This document shows, piece after piece, positions 44,622 through 46,080 of a DNA stretch of 46,080 bases. A model generated the notes under the pieces. The model was not told the origin of the DNA, did not search any database, and worked only from the letters and a program-made list of their open reading frames with translations. The stretch covers positions 1,939,371 through 1,985,450 of the forward strand of contig NW_009242971.1 of assembly GCF_000388065.1 (NCBI RefSeq), read 5' to 3'. This stretch comes from Fonticula alba (lineage: Eukaryota; Opisthokonta; Rotosphaerida; Fonticulaceae). Every line of letters begins with the position of its first letter. Position 1 is the first letter of the stretch. Position numbers and translations under genes: made by a program.

Positions 44622-46040
44622 CGAGAGCAGGAGCAGGAGGCTGGGCTACCAGGAGGACGCGTGTCTAGCCAAGAGGGGGGAGGCAGATGATCAGCAAGAG
44701 GGAGCCGTATGCGGGGTATGCCCATGTGTCGGCGCATGCCATGGGCTATGGGGAGCTGGGCTGGGTAGGAGGGGGAGGGCACATGGGCGCGCACCTATAT
44801 GCAGGCAGGGGGCACTGTGCCGGCCGGGGGGGGGGGGGATGTCTTGCTGGGAGGGGAGGGAGGGGCAAGGGGGAGGAGGGGAGGAGGGACACGGGGAAGA
44901 GGCAGACAAGAGGGCGGGGTGGGCAAGGGGACAGCAACAGCAGATAGGGAGGGAGAAAGTAGGGGAGGGGAGGTCCTTGCCTGGGGGAACCGTTCCCCCC
45001 TGAAAGCGAGGGTGGTTCAAGTCCTTCGCCCCGGGCCAGCTCGACAATCGTGTGGGGGAGGCCCTTGTGCAGGGGGAGCTCGGGAGTGGGCAGGGAGGGG
45101 GGGTTGGGTGCGCTGCAGCACCCGGGGGGTGGGGCGAAGGCCGCCACTGGCGCGTGGATCGGCTAGGCCGGAGGGCGCGCGGCGCCCAGGGGGTCCGTGG
45201 TGCCCGGGGCCTCAGGATCGGGGGCCGAATTCCTTTGTCCGAGCCGCGTCGGCGCGGGGGGGGGGGGGGGGGGCATGGGCGCGGCTGATCGGCATGCCAC
45301 GGCCTGACACATCACGCACACCTGGCGCGCGGGGAAGGATGACCTCGCCATTCGCCAGTTCTCTTTCCCTGACGGACGGGGCCACAGTGTGCCCGGAGGG
45401 ACACGCCTGGCCGCGCAATAACCGCAGCCGTCTGCGAGGTTGGGCAGATCTATAAGGCGCGTCCTGGGGGGGGGGGACAGGGGAGACAGGCGGGACAGAG
45501 CAGGGAAGCGCTGCCAGTGTCGGAGATGTGTGCCGCCATAGGTGGCCAGTCATGTGCGCACGTACCCTCAGTCCCAGAGCAAGGCAGAGAGAGGGCGAGG
45601 CCTTGTGCGCTCAGGGCGCCAGATCGAGCCAACGACGAGGGGCGCGGCAGAGGCGCACGACGGGGCACGACGGCATCACCTGCCCGGCCCCAAAGCGCGA
45701 GATTAGTGACGACGATGTCCCCCCCCCCCCCCCCCCCATGGCCAGGCCGGAAAACGAGCGCCCAGAGCCGAGATGGGTGCGGCCGTGGTCTTAACGCCGG
45801 ACAGGCGGGAGAGCCGTACTGGCATATTCCGGCCCTCCCCCGACCAGCGCGGAGGAATGCCGCAGAGGGTCGAACGGGAAATGGGGGGGGGGGGGGGGGG
45901 GGGCGGGGGGGGGGGCGGGGGGGGGGGGGGGGGGGGGGGGGCGAGGAGGGGGGGGGGGGGGGGGGGGGGGGGGGCGGGAGGAAGGCGGGGGCAAGAGGGC
46001 GAGGAGGGGGAGGGGGGGAAGGGGGGCACGGCCCGCGGCG

Positions 46041-46080
46041 CAGGGCGCGAGGGCCGACGGAGGGGGAGGGGGGACGGGGG
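46041..46080. repeat. Copy 2 of the 40-bp repeat, cut by the window edge
   Basis: 39 of 40 bases match 44582-44621. The match is still running when the window ends, so the true repeat may be longer. Confidence 0.85.

Larger units (their letters stand above)
44571..46080. other. Upstream region of the phosphatase gene, G-rich; no gene assigned
   Basis: Purine- and G-rich on the plus strand. It holds a perfect hairpin, GGGGGAA-CCG-TTCCCCC, near 44984-45000, a poly-C run (about 45718-45738), and a block of about 90 bases of almost pure G (about 45882-45974). A minus-strand frame around 45100-44970 (LPLHKGLPHTIVELARGEG) looks less repetitive than its surroundings, but no family is recognised and no gene model could be built. 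Confidence 0.5.

Noticed and set aside
44960-45065. tRNA-like GGTTCAAGTCC segment
   Set aside because: A B-box-like string is present, but the T stem pairs badly, the anticodon-like loop lacks T33, and no matching acceptor strand or A box is found.

Overview
This 46 kb window is GC-rich nuclear DNA from a eukaryote. It holds ten protein-coding genes; nine are complete, and the first may run off the left edge. Every gene is split by short introns of about 90 to 340 bases. The DNA is full of simple repeats and long homopolymer G or C tracts. The genes match opisthokont-type families: EFA6 Arf GEF, CDIN1 nuclease, SETD4-type methyltransferase, VPS45, eukaryotic GlnRS and RBMX2/Ist3. Very high GC3, short introns and heavy microsatellite load fit a free-living unicellular opisthokont relative such as Fonticula alba. 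That name is inference; no database was searched. There is no sign of bacterial operons, phage, CRISPR or plasmid functions.

Layout from left to right: EFA6/PSD-type Arf GEF (+, 19-3585); CDIN1-like nuclease (+, 4600-6635); a large longin-domain-like protein, possibly Ccz1/INTU/HPS4 family (-, 12120-6749); SET-domain methyltransferase (+, 13003-15675); small Cys-rich secreted protein with a TATA promoter (+, 17727-18782); an almost gene-free stretch of about 7 kb with G/C homopolymer islands and a 590-base gap; choice-of-anchor-I type surface beta-propeller (+, 25733-28763); VPS45 (+, 30946-33902); glutaminyl-tRNA synthetase (-, 37938-34829); RBMX2/Ist3 splicing factor (+, 39949-41380); dual-specificity phosphatase (-, 44570-41729). 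Runs of N lie at 13164-13311, 23645-24234 and 35547-35570; the first and third fall inside introns, so no coding sequence is lost there.

The genes do not form a pathway. Three of them (EFA6-like GEF, longin-like protein, VPS45) belong to membrane trafficking, two (GlnRS, RBMX2) are core information processing, and two are predicted secreted or surface-anchored proteins. The most general signal is in the introns. In the 36 introns I could place by reading frame, the 5' splice site is GT[AG]CG[TC] far more often than the usual GTRAGT. CT, CA and related microsatellites in the genes are nearly always pyrimidine-rich on the sense strand.

Exon borders were placed by hand from GT/AG sites, reading-frame phase and recall of the protein families. 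Homopolymer lengths are as given in the sequence and may be unreliable.
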